A DNA stretch of 50,776 bases from DAIDAN01 sp049303335 (GCA_049303335.1 JBAQNA010000003.1:1-50776); one strand, 5' to 3'; numbered from the stretch's first letter, positions 40,316 through 49,320 are shown. Translations and numbers: made by a program. The notes: generated by a model from the sequence alone, not told the origin.

Positions 40316-40392
40316 ACCTTTAAATGCTTTAGTCACCAACAGATAGTATCAATAATTTATAAGATAATAACAAATAAATGAGGTGAATTGAA
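40316..40392 (+). promoter_or_regulatory. Promoter with AGTATCAATA start-region box (copy 1)
   Basis: CTTTAAATGC (40318-40327) is a TATA box. AGTATCAATA begins exactly 27 nt after it (40345-40354), then an A/T-rich leader ends in GAGGTGAATTGAA before ATG 40393. The gene at 42736 has the same two boxes with the same 27-nt spacing. Confidence 0.6.
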
Positions 40393-40728
40393 ATGACGCA
40401 AAAACCGAAAATATACTTTCATTTCCAGATAGGACCAGACGAAATCCAAACGTTTGGTGAAGAGAAGTTAAAAGCAAACGCATCAACCGTTCGAGAAGCT
40501 TATTTTGGCAGGGATATGAATTCTCCGCTTGGCTTAAACTTATGGCTGAAACTTAACACTGGAATGTATGGTGCTACATATACAGTAATGGAAGATATTG
40601 GAGGATTGATGAATGATTTGGGTGCAGAAAGAACAGAAGAATTAAAAGGAAAAAAAGCTACTGCTTATCTAAGTGGCGGAAAATTGGTTGGAATTTCAGG
40701 TTATCAGAAAAAGATGAAGAAGGCGTAA
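40393..40728 (+). CDS. Small protein of unknown function
   Basis: A 111-residue protein, KPKIYFHFQIGPDEIQTFGE near the start and GKKATAYLSGGKLVGISGYQ near the end, probably alpha/beta. GAGGTG nine bases before ATG 40393 is a good ribosome site. It follows the JAMM gene and shares promoter features with the small gene at 42736. No family is recognised. Confidence 0.65.
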   Translation: MTQKPKIYFHFQIGPDEIQTFGEEKLKANASTVREAYFGRDMNSPLGLNLWLKLNTGMYGATYTVMEDIGGLMNDLGAERTEELKGKKATAYLSGGKLVGISGYQKKMKKA

Positions 40729-40736
40729 GAATTAAT

Positions 40737-41930
40737 CTATACTTTCAGCTTCTTCACCGTCTTCTCAACCCTTTCCATCGCTTCTTCTATCTTGTCAAAT
40801 GCGGTCGCATAGCTGAATCGCACGAATCCCTCGCCGAATTTTCCGAACTCTGTTCCGGGAACGCAGGCGACCTTCGCCTCCTTCAAGAGCCATTCGCAAA
40901 ACTGGAGCGACGTCATTTTCTTTCCTCCTTGTTTGAAGTTTATTCTCGGGAAAACGTAGAACGCGCCATCTGGTTCAAAGCAATGGAAGCCGCGAATATC
41001 GTTCAGCTTTTTCACGATGAACTTCCTTCTCCTGTCATAGTCCGAAACAATCTTGTCAACCCATTTCTGCGGGCCGTTCAGCGCGGCGAGCGCGGCTTCC
41101 TGCGAAACAGTAGGCGAACAAAGAGTTGTGTACGGGTGGATTTTTGTTATCGCCTCTATCGGCTCCCTCGGGCCGGAAACATATCCCACGCGGAAGCCCG
41201 GCATTCCGTATGATTTCGAAAAGCTGTGAAAGCTCAACGTCCGCTCGCCCATTCCGCTCAGGCTCGCAAAGGAAACATGCTTGCCCTTGTAAACGAATTT
41301 CTCATAAGCTTCATCTGACAAAACTGTCAAATCATTCTCGATTGCAACGTCGGCAATCTCCTCCAAAGTTTTTCTGCCGAACACGGCTCCGGTCGGATTT
41401 CCAGGAGAATTTATTACCAGTGCTTTTGTCCTGTTGGGATTCGTAATGGATTTTTTTATTGCATCGCCCGTTATCTGGAACCCATCCTCTTCTTTCAGTT
41501 CTATCGGCTCCGCGCTTCCGCTCAAAAGCTCGACACAAGGCCTGTAAGCGAGAAATCCTGGGTCGGGAATGAGAACGCTTTCTCCGGGATCAACCAATGA
41601 CGCGAGCGCGAGAAAAATCGCCTCCTGGCTTCCGCACGTTACCGCAATCTGGCTCGGCTCAACTTCAATCTTGTTTTCCTTTTTCAGCTTTTTCGCGAGC
41701 GCTTCGCGCAAGTCAAGCCTCCCCTGCGCGGGCGAATAATGCGTGAAGCCTTCCTTCAGCTTCTGCGCGGCAAAATCCGTTATCGATTTGTCGGGAACAA
41801 AGTCAGGCTCGCCCGGACCGAGCGAAATAATGTCTTTCGACTCCTCCGCAATCTTCAGCAGCTTGACAATCATTGCCCCCGGCAGCTCGCTTTCCCTCTC
41901 TGAAATGAATCTTGAAATCTTGCGTGACAT
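40737..41930 (-). CDS. Class I/II PLP-dependent aminotransferase
   Basis: A 397-residue fold-type I aminotransferase. SFHSFSKSYGMPGFRVGYVS contains the Lys that binds pyridoxal phosphate; NSPGNPTGAVF and VLSDEAYEKFVYKGK are the conserved Asn/Asp-Tyr segments. The family includes aspartate and alanine aminotransferases; the substrate is not fixed by the sequence. ATG 41930 (MSRKISRFISERES) is preferred to longer readings. It converges on the gene at 40393. Confidence 0.9.
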   Translation of the reverse strand: MSRKISRFISERESELPGAMIVKLLKIAEESKDIISLGPGEPDFVPDKSITDFAAQKLKEGFTHYSPAQGRLDLREALAKKLKKENKIEVEPSQIAVTCGSQEAIFLALASLVDPGESVLIPDPGFLAYRPCVELLSGSAEPIELKEEDGFQITGDAIKKSITNPNRTKALVINSPGNPTGAVFGRKTLEEIADVAIENDLTVLSDEAYEKFVYKGKHVSFASLSGMGERTLSFHSFSKSYGMPGFRVGYVSGPREPIEAITKIHPYTTLCSPTVSQEAALAALNGPQKWVDKIVSDYDRRRKFIVKKLNDIRGFHCFEPDGAFYVFPRINFKQGGKKMTSLQFCEWLLKEAKVACVPGTEFGKFGEGFVRFSYATAFDKIEEAMERVEKTVKKLKV

Positions 41931-42123
41931 ACTTTTAGATTGGAAGGCTGTTTTATAATGTTTTCGCAACATTACGTTCGGAGAAGAATACAACGGATGC
42001 AAAAAAGTTTGCGAATCGCGTGAGCGGAAACATTTTCAGAAATATAATCAAAATGAACCGTGCAAACATCGTGCGATTGCCGAACTTGAATAGCATTAAA
42101 TACTTGATATGATGATAATTATT

Positions 42124-42324
42124 ATGATTCTTTCTGATTCTTCTCTGAAGGTAAGCGAGGAAGCGAGAAAGTCAAGGCTGGTTCTGTGCCCGAAATGCGA
42201 TTCCGAGATGCGCGTCGGCTTGATGAACGATTCCGCGGAGTGCGACGAATGCGGCGAGGAGTTTGAAGTGGTTGAGGAAGGATATCCGGAGGAATTCATC
42301 TGGCATCCGAACAGGAGCTATTGA
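42124..42324 (+). CDS. Small zinc-ribbon protein
   Basis: A 66-residue protein with a zinc ribbon: CPKCDSEMRVGLMNDSAECD with the second pair in AECDECGEEF. TTAAATA (42095-42101) lies 23-29 nt before ATG 42124, so this ATG, and not the one at 42109, is the probable leaderless start. Such small zinc ribbons often accompany transcription or ribosome proteins; no role can be named. Confidence 0.75.
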   Translation: MILSDSSLKVSEEARKSRLVLCPKCDSEMRVGLMNDSAECDECGEEFEVVEEGYPEEFIWHPNRSY

Positions 42325-42355
42325 ATTTTATACAACTTCTAATATGATAAAAAAA

Positions 42356-42505
42356 TTAGATAAGCGAATCTGGTTTTGGTCCCCCACAACGACATGCACA
42401 CGCACAAGGACATGGCATTCCTAATGGTTGATATGTTACTTCTAACTTTCCAGTTCCTGTTGAATAAACAATAAGCGCAGATGGTGTTTCATAATTTTCG
42501 TTCAT
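42356..42505 (-). CDS. 49-residue peptide with five alternating cysteines
   Basis: Minus strand, ATG at 42505, stop at 42356. The N-terminal 30 residues (MNENYETPSALIVYSTGTGK and on) are ordinary, then PCPCACACRCGGPKPDSLI holds five Cys alternating with single residues, followed by GG-P. An AGGTAA site and a CTTAAAGA box lie upstream on the same strand. CxCxCxCxC may bind metal (metallothionein-like), or the peptide may be a precursor (leader plus core) for modification. No maturase is adjacent. It lies in a 400-bp stretch (42325-42735) that is otherwise AT-rich promoter DNA. Confidence 0.6.
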   Translation of the reverse strand: MNENYETPSALIVYSTGTGKLEVTYQPLGMPCPCACACRCGGPKPDSLI

Positions 42506-42628
42506 AGTTTTTACCTGTAATATTATAGGAAGTTAATCTTTAAGAAGCTTTCTGTTATGCCTTCAGAATTTTATCCTTGTGTTTCTGCGCTTCTTTGTAA
42601 GCTAAGAAATATAGAAGTAAAGAGTCAT

Positions 42629-42735
42629 ATAAGTAGTATTCTATAAGTAGTAATTAATCGATAGCTTTAAATACTTTAATAACTAATAAGAAGTATCAAT
42701 ACTTTAAAAAACAATAAGAGCAAAAGGTGGTTTAA
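42629..42735 (+). promoter_or_regulatory. Promoter with ATAAGTAGTA pair and AGTATCAATA box (copy 2)
   Basis: ATAAGTAGTA occurs twice (42631 and 42646). TATA box CTTTAAATAC (42665-42674) is followed 27 nt later by AGTATCAATA (42692-42701), as before the gene at 40393. The leader ends AAAAGGTGGTTTAA before ATG 42736. This ties the promoter logic of the 37406, 39619, 40393 and 42736 genes together. Confidence 0.6.
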
Positions 42736-42924
42736 ATGAGTATGACTTTTATAGAATATAGAAATACATTGCTTAGTGGGGCTTTAGCAGCAGCTTCAAT
42801 AAGATCGATTATAGATGGTAATTATCAGACAGCAATAGAAACTGGAGCGTTTGCTATCATTACAAGTTTAAATGCGTTTGATAAACTTCCATACTTTTCG
42901 GATAAATCTAAAAGCCATGCGTAG
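42736..42924 (+). CDS. Small hydrophobic protein
   Basis: A 62-residue protein, MSMTFIEYRNTLLSGALAAA, then SIIDGNYQTAIETGAFAIITSLNAFD, with one or two short hydrophobic helices. GGTGG before the ATG is a good ribosome site. No family is recognised. It ends just before the convergent ABC exporter operon. Confidence 0.6.
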   Translation: MSMTFIEYRNTLLSGALAAASIRSIIDGNYQTAIETGAFAIITSLNAFDKLPYFSDKSKSHA

Positions 42925-42962
42925 TTTTTTATTTTTCCTTCTTTTGTAAAGAATATTTCTTT

Positions 42963-43745
42963 TCAACTTCCAGTTGACTGGTAATTCTTCAGGCCGAGTT
43001 TCCAAACGTTGTAAGCGATAGCAAAAGTTATTATCGCAACAACTGGCGTGAGGTATGCGAAACTCGGCGTTATACCCTTGCCGACGAAAAGTTGTGCCGG
43101 ATAATAGTTCACGAAGGCGAACGGGACAACGAAAGAAACGGCAAATGTGATAAAAGTATTGTAAATCTCCAGCGGATATTTTGTAAAGCCCGTAAGGTGA
43201 TATATTACTTCCGTCAGCGTGTTTGACCTGCCAAACCAAAACGATAATGACGAAGTTATCAAAGCAAGAGAAAACAATATCACAACTCCTGATATTGAGA
43301 AGAAAATAAGCATGGCTATAGTCGTCATATTCCAGCTTAAGCTAATCATTTGGGAGCTTATTGAAATGATTATCAACGCGAGAATAATGTCCCCCGCGTG
43401 TTCTATATCCAGCTCGTTCGTAACAAGTTGAAATAGTGCATTGGCGGGTTTTATCAGAATCTTGTCGAATTCGCCTCTTGTTACAAGAAACTCAAGGTTC
43501 CACAATATAAAGAACGTATTAAACAAACCGAACACCAGCTGCGAAAACCCTGATAGGAAAAGCATCTCCCCGAAAGTCCAGCCGTTTATGCTTGCTATAT
43601 TCTGAAACAGCACCCAGATGAATACAACGCCAAGAATGCTGCGCGCTATCTGCGTTGCAATATCCACAACAAAATCCGTTTTGTATTCCAGCAGCGTCTT
43701 AAGATGGGCTTTCAGCATCTCAAGATAAAGTTTCAGGTAATTCAT
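42963..43745 (-). CDS. ABC-2 type permease
   Basis: A 260-residue protein with six hydrophobic helices and the ABC-2 (DUF990-like) pattern MNYLKLYLEMLKAHLKTLLE and EFLVTRGEFDKILIKPANAL. The second permease starts 1 bp downstream of the first permease's stop, and the ATPase gene precedes both, so the three form one exporter operon. The cargo (drug, lipid or polysaccharide) is not indicated. Confidence 0.88.
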   Translation of the reverse strand: MNYLKLYLEMLKAHLKTLLEYKTDFVVDIATQIARSILGVVFIWVLFQNIASINGWTFGEMLFLSGFSQLVFGLFNTFFILWNLEFLVTRGEFDKILIKPANALFQLVTNELDIEHAGDIILALIIISISSQMISLSWNMTTIAMLIFFSISGVVILFSLALITSSLSFWFGRSNTLTEVIYHLTGFTKYPLEIYNTFITFAVSFVVPFAFVNYYPAQLFVGKGITPSFAYLTPVVAIITFAIAYNVWKLGLKNYQSTGS

Positions 43746-43746
43746 A

Positions 43747-44541
43747 TCAACCGCCGTGCGCAGTGTATTTTATTCTTGCTTTCTTCCAGATTAGATGCCC
43801 TGCCAGCAGCAGGACGGCTGCCCAGAAAATCTGAACAGCAATTGCGAACAGTATCCGCGTGCCTGAAATCTTCCCTATGAAAATCGACAGAGGTGTGTTG
43901 AATATTGCCTGAAACGGAAGCATGAAAAAAATCGGCTGCATCCACAGAGGAAAAAGATATATTGGAATCAAAAAACCGCTGAATAAGTCTATAACAGCTT
44001 CTTTCAGCCTTCTTATTCCGTCGGATTTCTCAGTCCAGAAAGCGGACAGATATACAAGAAAAGCAATCGAAAACGAAATAAGCAAGCTTAACAGGACGCT
44101 TATGGAAAAAGCTGCAAACTCAATGACAGAAGGAACAGATATCTTGAAAATGAAAAAGGCAAGGATTAATGCAGGCAATGTCTGGGTGAAGAACGCCAAT
44201 ATGTTGCTCCCGCTCTCTCTGAAAAAAATATAAGTCTGTATTTTCAGAGGCTTTGTAAGAGTATTTGTTATCTGCCCCTGGTTTATATCCCAGTAAATCA
44301 TTCTATCTGCGCCGTTCCAAATAACGGGAACTATTGCCATGCTTACTACTACATAAGTTATCATCTGCTGCAGCGTTAGCCCGCCTAAAGTTTCTGTTTG
44401 ATTATACGTGTAGATAGCTGTCCAAACGAAAAAGAAAACGCTCATGCTGACGAGCGTTGCAATCAAATAGATGGCAAATTCAAATCTATATGCGGCACTT
44501 TGCTTAAAGCTGGTTCTAAGAAGCTCCAGATATTTCCGCAT
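43747..44541 (-). CDS. ABC-2 type permease
   Basis: A 264-residue protein with about six helices. MRKYLELLRTSFKQSAAYRF, IYWDINQGQITNTLTKPL and GRILFAIAVQ-type regions match its neighbour permease, with which it likely forms a heterodimer. It begins 18 bp after the ATPase stop. Confidence 0.88.
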   Translation of the reverse strand: MRKYLELLRTSFKQSAAYRFEFAIYLIATLVSMSVFFFVWTAIYTYNQTETLGGLTLQQMITYVVVSMAIVPVIWNGADRMIYWDINQGQITNTLTKPLKIQTYIFFRESGSNILAFFTQTLPALILAFFIFKISVPSVIEFAAFSISVLLSLLISFSIAFLVYLSAFWTEKSDGIRRLKEAVIDLFSGFLIPIYLFPLWMQPIFFMLPFQAIFNTPLSIFIGKISGTRILFAIAVQIFWAAVLLLAGHLIWKKARIKYTAHGG

Positions 44542-44559
44542 AAAATCACATCGCCTGTT

Positions 44560-45549
44560 TCATCTCCCGCGGTTTTTCCTGTAAATCTTTTTTATTATCT
44601 CCTCAATCTTCGGCTCCTCGATTGTTAGGTCAACAACATCATAGCGCGAAAGAATCTTTCCGACAACGTCAGAGATTTTGTGCTTCTTGCTCACGCCAAG
44701 AACAAGTCTGCAATCATCTTTCTCCAGAATCTTTACGCCTTTCATCTTGAAGCTTTTTGGCGGGTTTTCAAATTCTATTTCAATCCTTTTTTCTCCCGCC
44801 AGCTTTTTGATGCTCTCCAAGCTGCCGTCATAAATTATTTTTCCCTTGTCAATGATTATCGCTCGTTTGCAAATCTCCTCAATGTCAGCCATGTCGTGCG
44901 TTGTCAGGATAAATGTTGTCCCGTTCTCCTTGTTCTTTTCCTTGATGAATTTCCTTATTTTCTCCTTTGCTATCAAGTCCAAGCCGATTGTCGGCTCGTC
45001 AAGAAAAACAACTTCGGGATTATGCAAGAGCGAGGCAGCCAAGTCGCAGCGCATTCTCTGCCCGAGCGAGAGCTTTCTCACCGGAGTTTTTAGAAGATCG
45101 TTTATATCCAAGACTTCCGCGAACTTTTTCATGTTCTTTCTGAAGACATTTTCAGGTATCTCGTAAATATGTTTCAGAAGATTGAAAGACTCTACAACCG
45201 GCAAATCCCACCATAATTGCGTGCGCTGGCCGAACACTACTCCTATATATTTTGTGTACTTTTCGCGCTGCTTGAAAGGCACATAATCAAGAACCTTTAC
45301 CTTGCCGCCTGATGGAAAAAGTATTCCTGTGAGCATTTTTATTGTCGTGGACTTTCCCGCGCCGTTCGGTCCGATAAACCCGACCATCTCGCCTTTTTCA
45401 ATATTGAAGCTCACGCCGTCAACCGCTTTTACTGTTTTATATTTCCTGTTCAGCAGGCTTGCGAACGCGCCTTTCAAACCTTCTTTCTTCTCCGACACTT
45501 TGAATTGCTTTACAAGATTCTCGACTTCGATTATTGCCGTAACAACCAC
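44560..45549 (-). CDS. ABC-2 exporter ATPase
   Basis: A 329-residue ABC ATPase. Walker A GPNGAGKSTTIKML, Q-loop region, signature LSLGQRMRCDLAA, Walker B EVVFLDEPTIGLD and the switch His (TTHDM) are all present. It drives the two permeases downstream. The start codon is unclear: GTG 45549 is possible but overlaps the AGGTGG that would serve as ribosome site, and TTTTTAAAGC is about 15 nt upstream of it. An ATA start near 45534 cannot be excluded. The promoter region is shared, divergently, with the zinc-ribbon gene at 45587. Confidence 0.9.
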   Translation of the reverse strand: MVVTAIIEVENLVKQFKVSEKKEGLKGAFASLLNRKYKTVKAVDGVSFNIEKGEMVGFIGPNGAGKSTTIKMLTGILFPSGGKVKVLDYVPFKQREKYTKYIGVVFGQRTQLWWDLPVVESFNLLKHIYEIPENVFRKNMKKFAEVLDINDLLKTPVRKLSLGQRMRCDLAASLLHNPEVVFLDEPTIGLDLIAKEKIRKFIKEKNKENGTTFILTTHDMADIEEICKRAIIIDKGKIIYDGSLESIKKLAGEKRIEIEFENPPKSFKMKGVKILEKDDCRLVLGVSKKHKISDVVGKILSRYDVVDLTIEEPKIEEIIKKIYRKNRGR

Positions 45550-45586
45550 CTTCTGCTTTAAAAACTATATTTCCTCAAATAAAAAT

Positions 45587-45739
45587 ATGATACGCTGCAG
45601 GTTCTGCTCGGGCGCGAACACACAGTCTATAACTTCTTCGTTGCAGGAATTGTTCGTGTGCAACGACTGCAGTAAAGAATTCTACTCGGGCGAGAACCTG
45701 CCGATTTTTCACAGAAATAGTTTAGTAAATCATTTCTGA
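45587..45739 (+). CDS. 50-residue zinc-ribbon protein
   Basis: Starts MIRCRFCSGANTQSITSSLQ and has a second pair in FVCNDCSKEFYSG: a two-CxxC zinc ribbon. TTTAAAAACTA (about 45557-45567) is about 25 nt upstream of ATG 45587, as for a leaderless gene. It is divergent from the ABC exporter and convergent with top6A. The role is unknown. Confidence 0.65.
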   Translation: MIRCRFCSGANTQSITSSLQELFVCNDCSKEFYSGENLPIFHRNSLVNHF

Positions 45740-45793
45740 CACCACATGATATATTTGGAGTGTGGATTTATAAATATGCTGGCGAATCCACTT

Positions 45794-46885
45794 TCACTCC
45801 AGCCAGTCCTTGTTCTTCAGCTTCTCTGGCAGATACGTTTCTGAGATGAACGACACTCCTTTCGCGACCAGGGCGTCCAACTCTACCTTGCCTCCGAACT
45901 TCTCCCACAGGTCGAACTGCCTCTGCCATTCCTTGTTGTCCTTGAACCAGTCGTAGGCGCGAATCTGCTTTATCCTCGCCTTGTCCACGTCCTTGAATTT
46001 TATGATGTGCCTTTTCAGGTCGTATTTCTCGATGTCGTCCGCGCTCAAGCCGAGGAACTTCGCGTTTGTTATAGCCATCGTTTCCGAGGAGTGTGCAAGG
46101 CTTATCGAGCCGAACCTCAGGACGGAGAAAATGTACGCTCCCCAAGGGTCTGCGTCAACAAGAACATATATGGGCAAGTTGTACTCAAGCTGCAGCCTCT
46201 GCAAAAGCCTCCTTATGCCGCGCGTTGCCTGTCCCTGCGACGCGACTATTATACAGTTTGCCTTTTTCCAGTACTTGTCCTCGTTGATTCTCGTCCACAT
46301 TGTGTCCTTTTCCATGTATATTATGAATTTCGCGTCAACCTTCTTGAATTTTATCTCCTCAACGTTGCTCGGTATTGACCAGCCTCCGCTTCCCATCTTT
46401 GACCAGTCTATTATGTCTCCGGAATCCTCGATTATGACATTTCCCGCTATCGAGCCCGCCTTTTTCGCGTTGATGTGCATCTGCTCCCTCGAGCAGCCTG
46501 TTATCAACTCCAAGTCCTCGAGCGCGCTGTCCGATTCGGACTGCTCCTCAACGATGTCTATGGTCGTGTTCGGTATAGTCCTTTTCATCTTGTAAAAAGC
46601 CTGTCGCAGGGAGATGTGCTTGTTCGATTCCATCAATTCTTTTGCCGTGCCAGCGACCTCTATAGTCTGCACGAATTTCCTGATGTGCGAGACGTTGAAA
46701 AAATACCTGTTCGACGTTGAAGAGCCGAGCTCGAGCATTTTCGTCTTCTGGTTGAACGATACGTTCGAGAGCGAGCGCACGGGAATTTCCATTGACGGGT
46801 TTTTCTTCTCGTCTATGTCCTTCACAAGCTTCTTTCCCAATCCCTCGAGCTTTTTCTTCGGCTCGATGTTTTTTTCTTCTGTCAT
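45794..46885 (-). CDS. top6A: DNA topoisomerase VI subunit A
   Basis: A 363-residue Spo11/Top6A protein. The catalytic Tyr is Tyr 98 in RQAFYKMKR, and the Toprim acidic cluster is VLVDADPWGAYIF. Top6A cuts DNA as part of the A2B2 enzyme that relaxes and decatenates DNA. GTGATAATT before ATG 46885 is a good ribosome site. top6B lies 85 bp upstream on the same strand, the usual operon. Confidence 0.95.
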   Translation of the reverse strand: MTEEKNIEPKKKLEGLGKKLVKDIDEKKNPSMEIPVRSLSNVSFNQKTKMLELGSSTSNRYFFNVSHIRKFVQTIEVAGTAKELMESNKHISLRQAFYKMKRTIPNTTIDIVEEQSESDSALEDLELITGCSREQMHINAKKAGSIAGNVIIEDSGDIIDWSKMGSGGWSIPSNVEEIKFKKVDAKFIIYMEKDTMWTRINEDKYWKKANCIIVASQGQATRGIRRLLQRLQLEYNLPIYVLVDADPWGAYIFSVLRFGSISLAHSSETMAITNAKFLGLSADDIEKYDLKRHIIKFKDVDKARIKQIRAYDWFKDNKEWQRQFDLWEKFGGKVELDALVAKGVSFISETYLPEKLKNKDWLE

Positions 46886-46970
46886 AATTATCACAACATT
46901 ACGATATTGATTGAATAAAAAATATTATTTGGCTTCTCAGATTTTTTTAGTGTTTCTTGATTTCTTATAT

Positions 46971-48632
46971 TTATTCTTCCTTTTCTTCCTCTTCGCTTTC
47001 ATCTTTCTCGTTTTTTTCAGTTTTCTTGGCTTCCTCGGGCTTTTCGGCTTTGTCCGCGAAGCTGTCGGTTGCTATGACGTCGACCCTCTTTAGCATCGCT
47101 TCCAACCCTTTTATTATTTTTTCCTTTGGCGTGCCCGATAGGTATGAAAGCGTGATAGCCGCCTCGGGAATATACTTCTCAAAAAGATTCTGCCTCTCCT
47201 TCTGCTCAAGCAGCCTTCTCCTTCCGGAAAGATAATATCCCAGCTTGCGCGCGCAATCCTGCACCGCGAGTTTCACTTCCTTTATAATGTCCGGGTAGCT
47301 TGCTATTGCCTCCTTGCCTTCCGAAGTGTAAGGCACCCACGCGGAGCAGATATGAACGAGCACGACTATCGGTCCTTGCGGCATTCCTCCCTGCTGGTCT
47401 ATCTTGTAGTGTCTCCAATCCACTTTCGAAAGTGCCTTTGTCATCGCGCACGCCGAGGCTTGGTACATCAGCGGAACGCGGTTTGCGAACCTCATTATCT
47501 TTGCGGACGTGTCATGCTTCAATTCGCCGCCGTATCCTATGCAGCATTCTATTTGAAACGGATTGCCGCGATACACTGTTGCTGGCCTTGTGATGCTTGC
47601 AACGAATTCAAGATTGAACTCTTTTTTAAGACTGCTTTCCAAAAGCGGCGCTGTTATCGGTGACAGACAGTCGAGGGGCGGCTTCATCAGCGGCGTTGCC
47701 TGTATGGCTTTCCACAGGTTTTGAATCTGCTCGTGCTGCATTTCCTTCGGTTTTGTGTCAGGATCAACGTTCGCATTTCTGCAAATTTCCTGTGCTGTGC
47801 CTGAGCCGACACGGCAAAACTCATTCTGCAAGAATCCTGAAATGTTTCTTGTGTTTGTGAGCTTCATCATCCTGTCAAGGACGCCGATTTCAACCCCGTG
47901 AGGGTGCGGCTTTATTCCAACCGGCTGCACAGGCAGTTTTTCCGTCACTCTTGTGAATTTCAGCTTTATTCCCTCGGGGCCCGAATATGTTATTGTCGCG
48001 AACGGATTCACTATCGCGGTCTGCTTTAGATATTCCTCCACGGACTGCTGCCTCTGTATGTATTTTCCCTCCAGCTCCATCTCAATCCTTATGCCGTGCT
48101 CCTTTATTTTGTCTTCAACAGTTTCCTCTTTCACTATTTGCGGCTCGTTTTTTACAGTGTCAATCCTGAGATGGAAAACGTGGACCGGCTTTTTGTCCGA
48201 AGTGCGGGAGTAAATTATCGCGGGCTTTCCGCTTGTCAATTGCGAATAAAGCACAGCCGAACTAATGCCGATGCCCTGCTGGCCGCGCGACTGCTTTCCC
48301 TTTCCGAACTTGCTTCCGTACAGGAGCTTTCCGAAAACGCGCGGTATCTGTTCCTTCATTATTCCAGGGCCGTTGTCCTGCACGGCCACAAAAAACCTGT
48401 CCTCCGAGAGCTGTTTTATCTTTACCTCTATCTCCGGAAGTATCCGCGCAGACTCGCAGGCGTCAAGCGAGTTGTCGACGGCCTCGCGGACAACCGTGAG
48501 CAGCGCTTTCGCGGGGTTGTCAAAGCCGAGCAGGTGCCGGTTCTTCTCGAAAAACTCCGCAACCGATATCTCCCGCTGCTCGCCCGCCAAGTCCTCCGCT
48601 GTCTTTATTGTTTCCGCTTTTTCCTTTGCCAT
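46971..48632 (-). CDS. top6B: DNA topoisomerase VI subunit B
   Basis: A 553-residue GHKL ATPase subunit. VREAVDNSLDACE, DNGPGIMKEQI and YGSKFGKGKQSRGQQGIGI are the N, G1 and G2 boxes, followed by a transducer domain. Binding ATP closes the B dimer on the second DNA duplex. The C terminus is a Lys/Glu-rich tail (EKPEEAKKTEKNEKDESEEE). It is the first gene of the top6 operon; ATG 48632 follows GTGATAATC. Confidence 0.95.
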   Translation of the reverse strand: MAKEKAETIKTAEDLAGEQREISVAEFFEKNRHLLGFDNPAKALLTVVREAVDNSLDACESARILPEIEVKIKQLSEDRFFVAVQDNGPGIMKEQIPRVFGKLLYGSKFGKGKQSRGQQGIGISSAVLYSQLTSGKPAIIYSRTSDKKPVHVFHLRIDTVKNEPQIVKEETVEDKIKEHGIRIEMELEGKYIQRQQSVEEYLKQTAIVNPFATITYSGPEGIKLKFTRVTEKLPVQPVGIKPHPHGVEIGVLDRMMKLTNTRNISGFLQNEFCRVGSGTAQEICRNANVDPDTKPKEMQHEQIQNLWKAIQATPLMKPPLDCLSPITAPLLESSLKKEFNLEFVASITRPATVYRGNPFQIECCIGYGGELKHDTSAKIMRFANRVPLMYQASACAMTKALSKVDWRHYKIDQQGGMPQGPIVVLVHICSAWVPYTSEGKEAIASYPDIIKEVKLAVQDCARKLGYYLSGRRRLLEQKERQNLFEKYIPEAAITLSYLSGTPKEKIIKGLEAMLKRVDVIATDSFADKAEKPEEAKKTEKNEKDESEEEEKEE

Positions 48633-48788
48633 GATTATCACTATTTTTCAAACAAATCGCTAAATGGAATTTCCCGCCGGTTTCCTCTAATTCGTGAGAA
48701 GTGTTTAAAAGCGTTTCTGCACGACAAGACGATTTCCAGAACAAGAAACTTTCCAAATAAAATTATGATGCAATGTTTATAAAGATTT

Positions 48789-49259
48789 TTACGCATTGCC
48801 CTGCCTTTCCAGGAACAGATACGCCGTGTTGTGGGTTGAGCCCTTAATAATCATTTCAACAGCCTTTTTCGCGTTGATTATCTTTTCGGGCGGCCCTATG
48901 AGCGAAACAGTGTTCCCGTAAACGGAAACCGCGCAGTCGGAAAGGTATTCCAGCCTTCTCCTTGCTTTGCCTGCGGTGCCGATAATTCTGCTTTTTATCC
49001 TGTTTGCGGATCTGTCGTCCAGTTTTATGACTTCCAGCTGCATGCCTTCGAATATTTTCATTGCGCGGACCGGCGCGAACCCCCTTCCTATGGCTTTGAC
49101 AACTAGCGCAGTCTGGTAGGCTTCCAGCCCTTCCCCCGAAATCAATATTATGTTGTCCCGCCTTTCCAGCTTTGTCCCGGATTCCTTTTCAATCGACTCG
49201 ATGACCGCCCTGTTGAAAATCCCTATCCTGTCGTTCGGCACCAAAATTTCATCTATCAT
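48789..49259 (-). CDS. KH-domain RNA-binding protein (Pno1/Krr1-like)
   Basis: A 156-residue protein with two KH-like modules: MIDEILVPNDRIGIFNRAVI then ESIEKESGTKLERRD, and KSRIIGTAGKARRRLEYLSD with AVEMIIKGS. This is the layout of the archaeal Pno1/Dim2-type protein, which acts in 16S rRNA maturation. ATG 49259 is chosen. The upstream frame overlaps the archaemetzincin promoter and is not used. The two genes are divergent across about 60 bp. Confidence 0.88.
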   Translation of the reverse strand: MIDEILVPNDRIGIFNRAVIESIEKESGTKLERRDNIILISGEGLEAYQTALVVKAIGRGFAPVRAMKIFEGMQLEVIKLDDRSANRIKSRIIGTAGKARRRLEYLSDCAVSVYGNTVSLIGPPEKIINAKKAVEMIIKGSTHNTAYLFLERQGNA

Positions 49260-49320
49260 AAAAATCTCCGATATTCTCTTGCGCGGCAACCTTTTTAACT
49301 TTGCTCTGCCAAATATTATC

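Noticed and set aside
42356..42505. tRNA or other structured RNA in the gap before 42736
   Set aside because: No T loop, acceptor stem or CCA is found; the minus strand instead has an intact Cys-rich reading frame.
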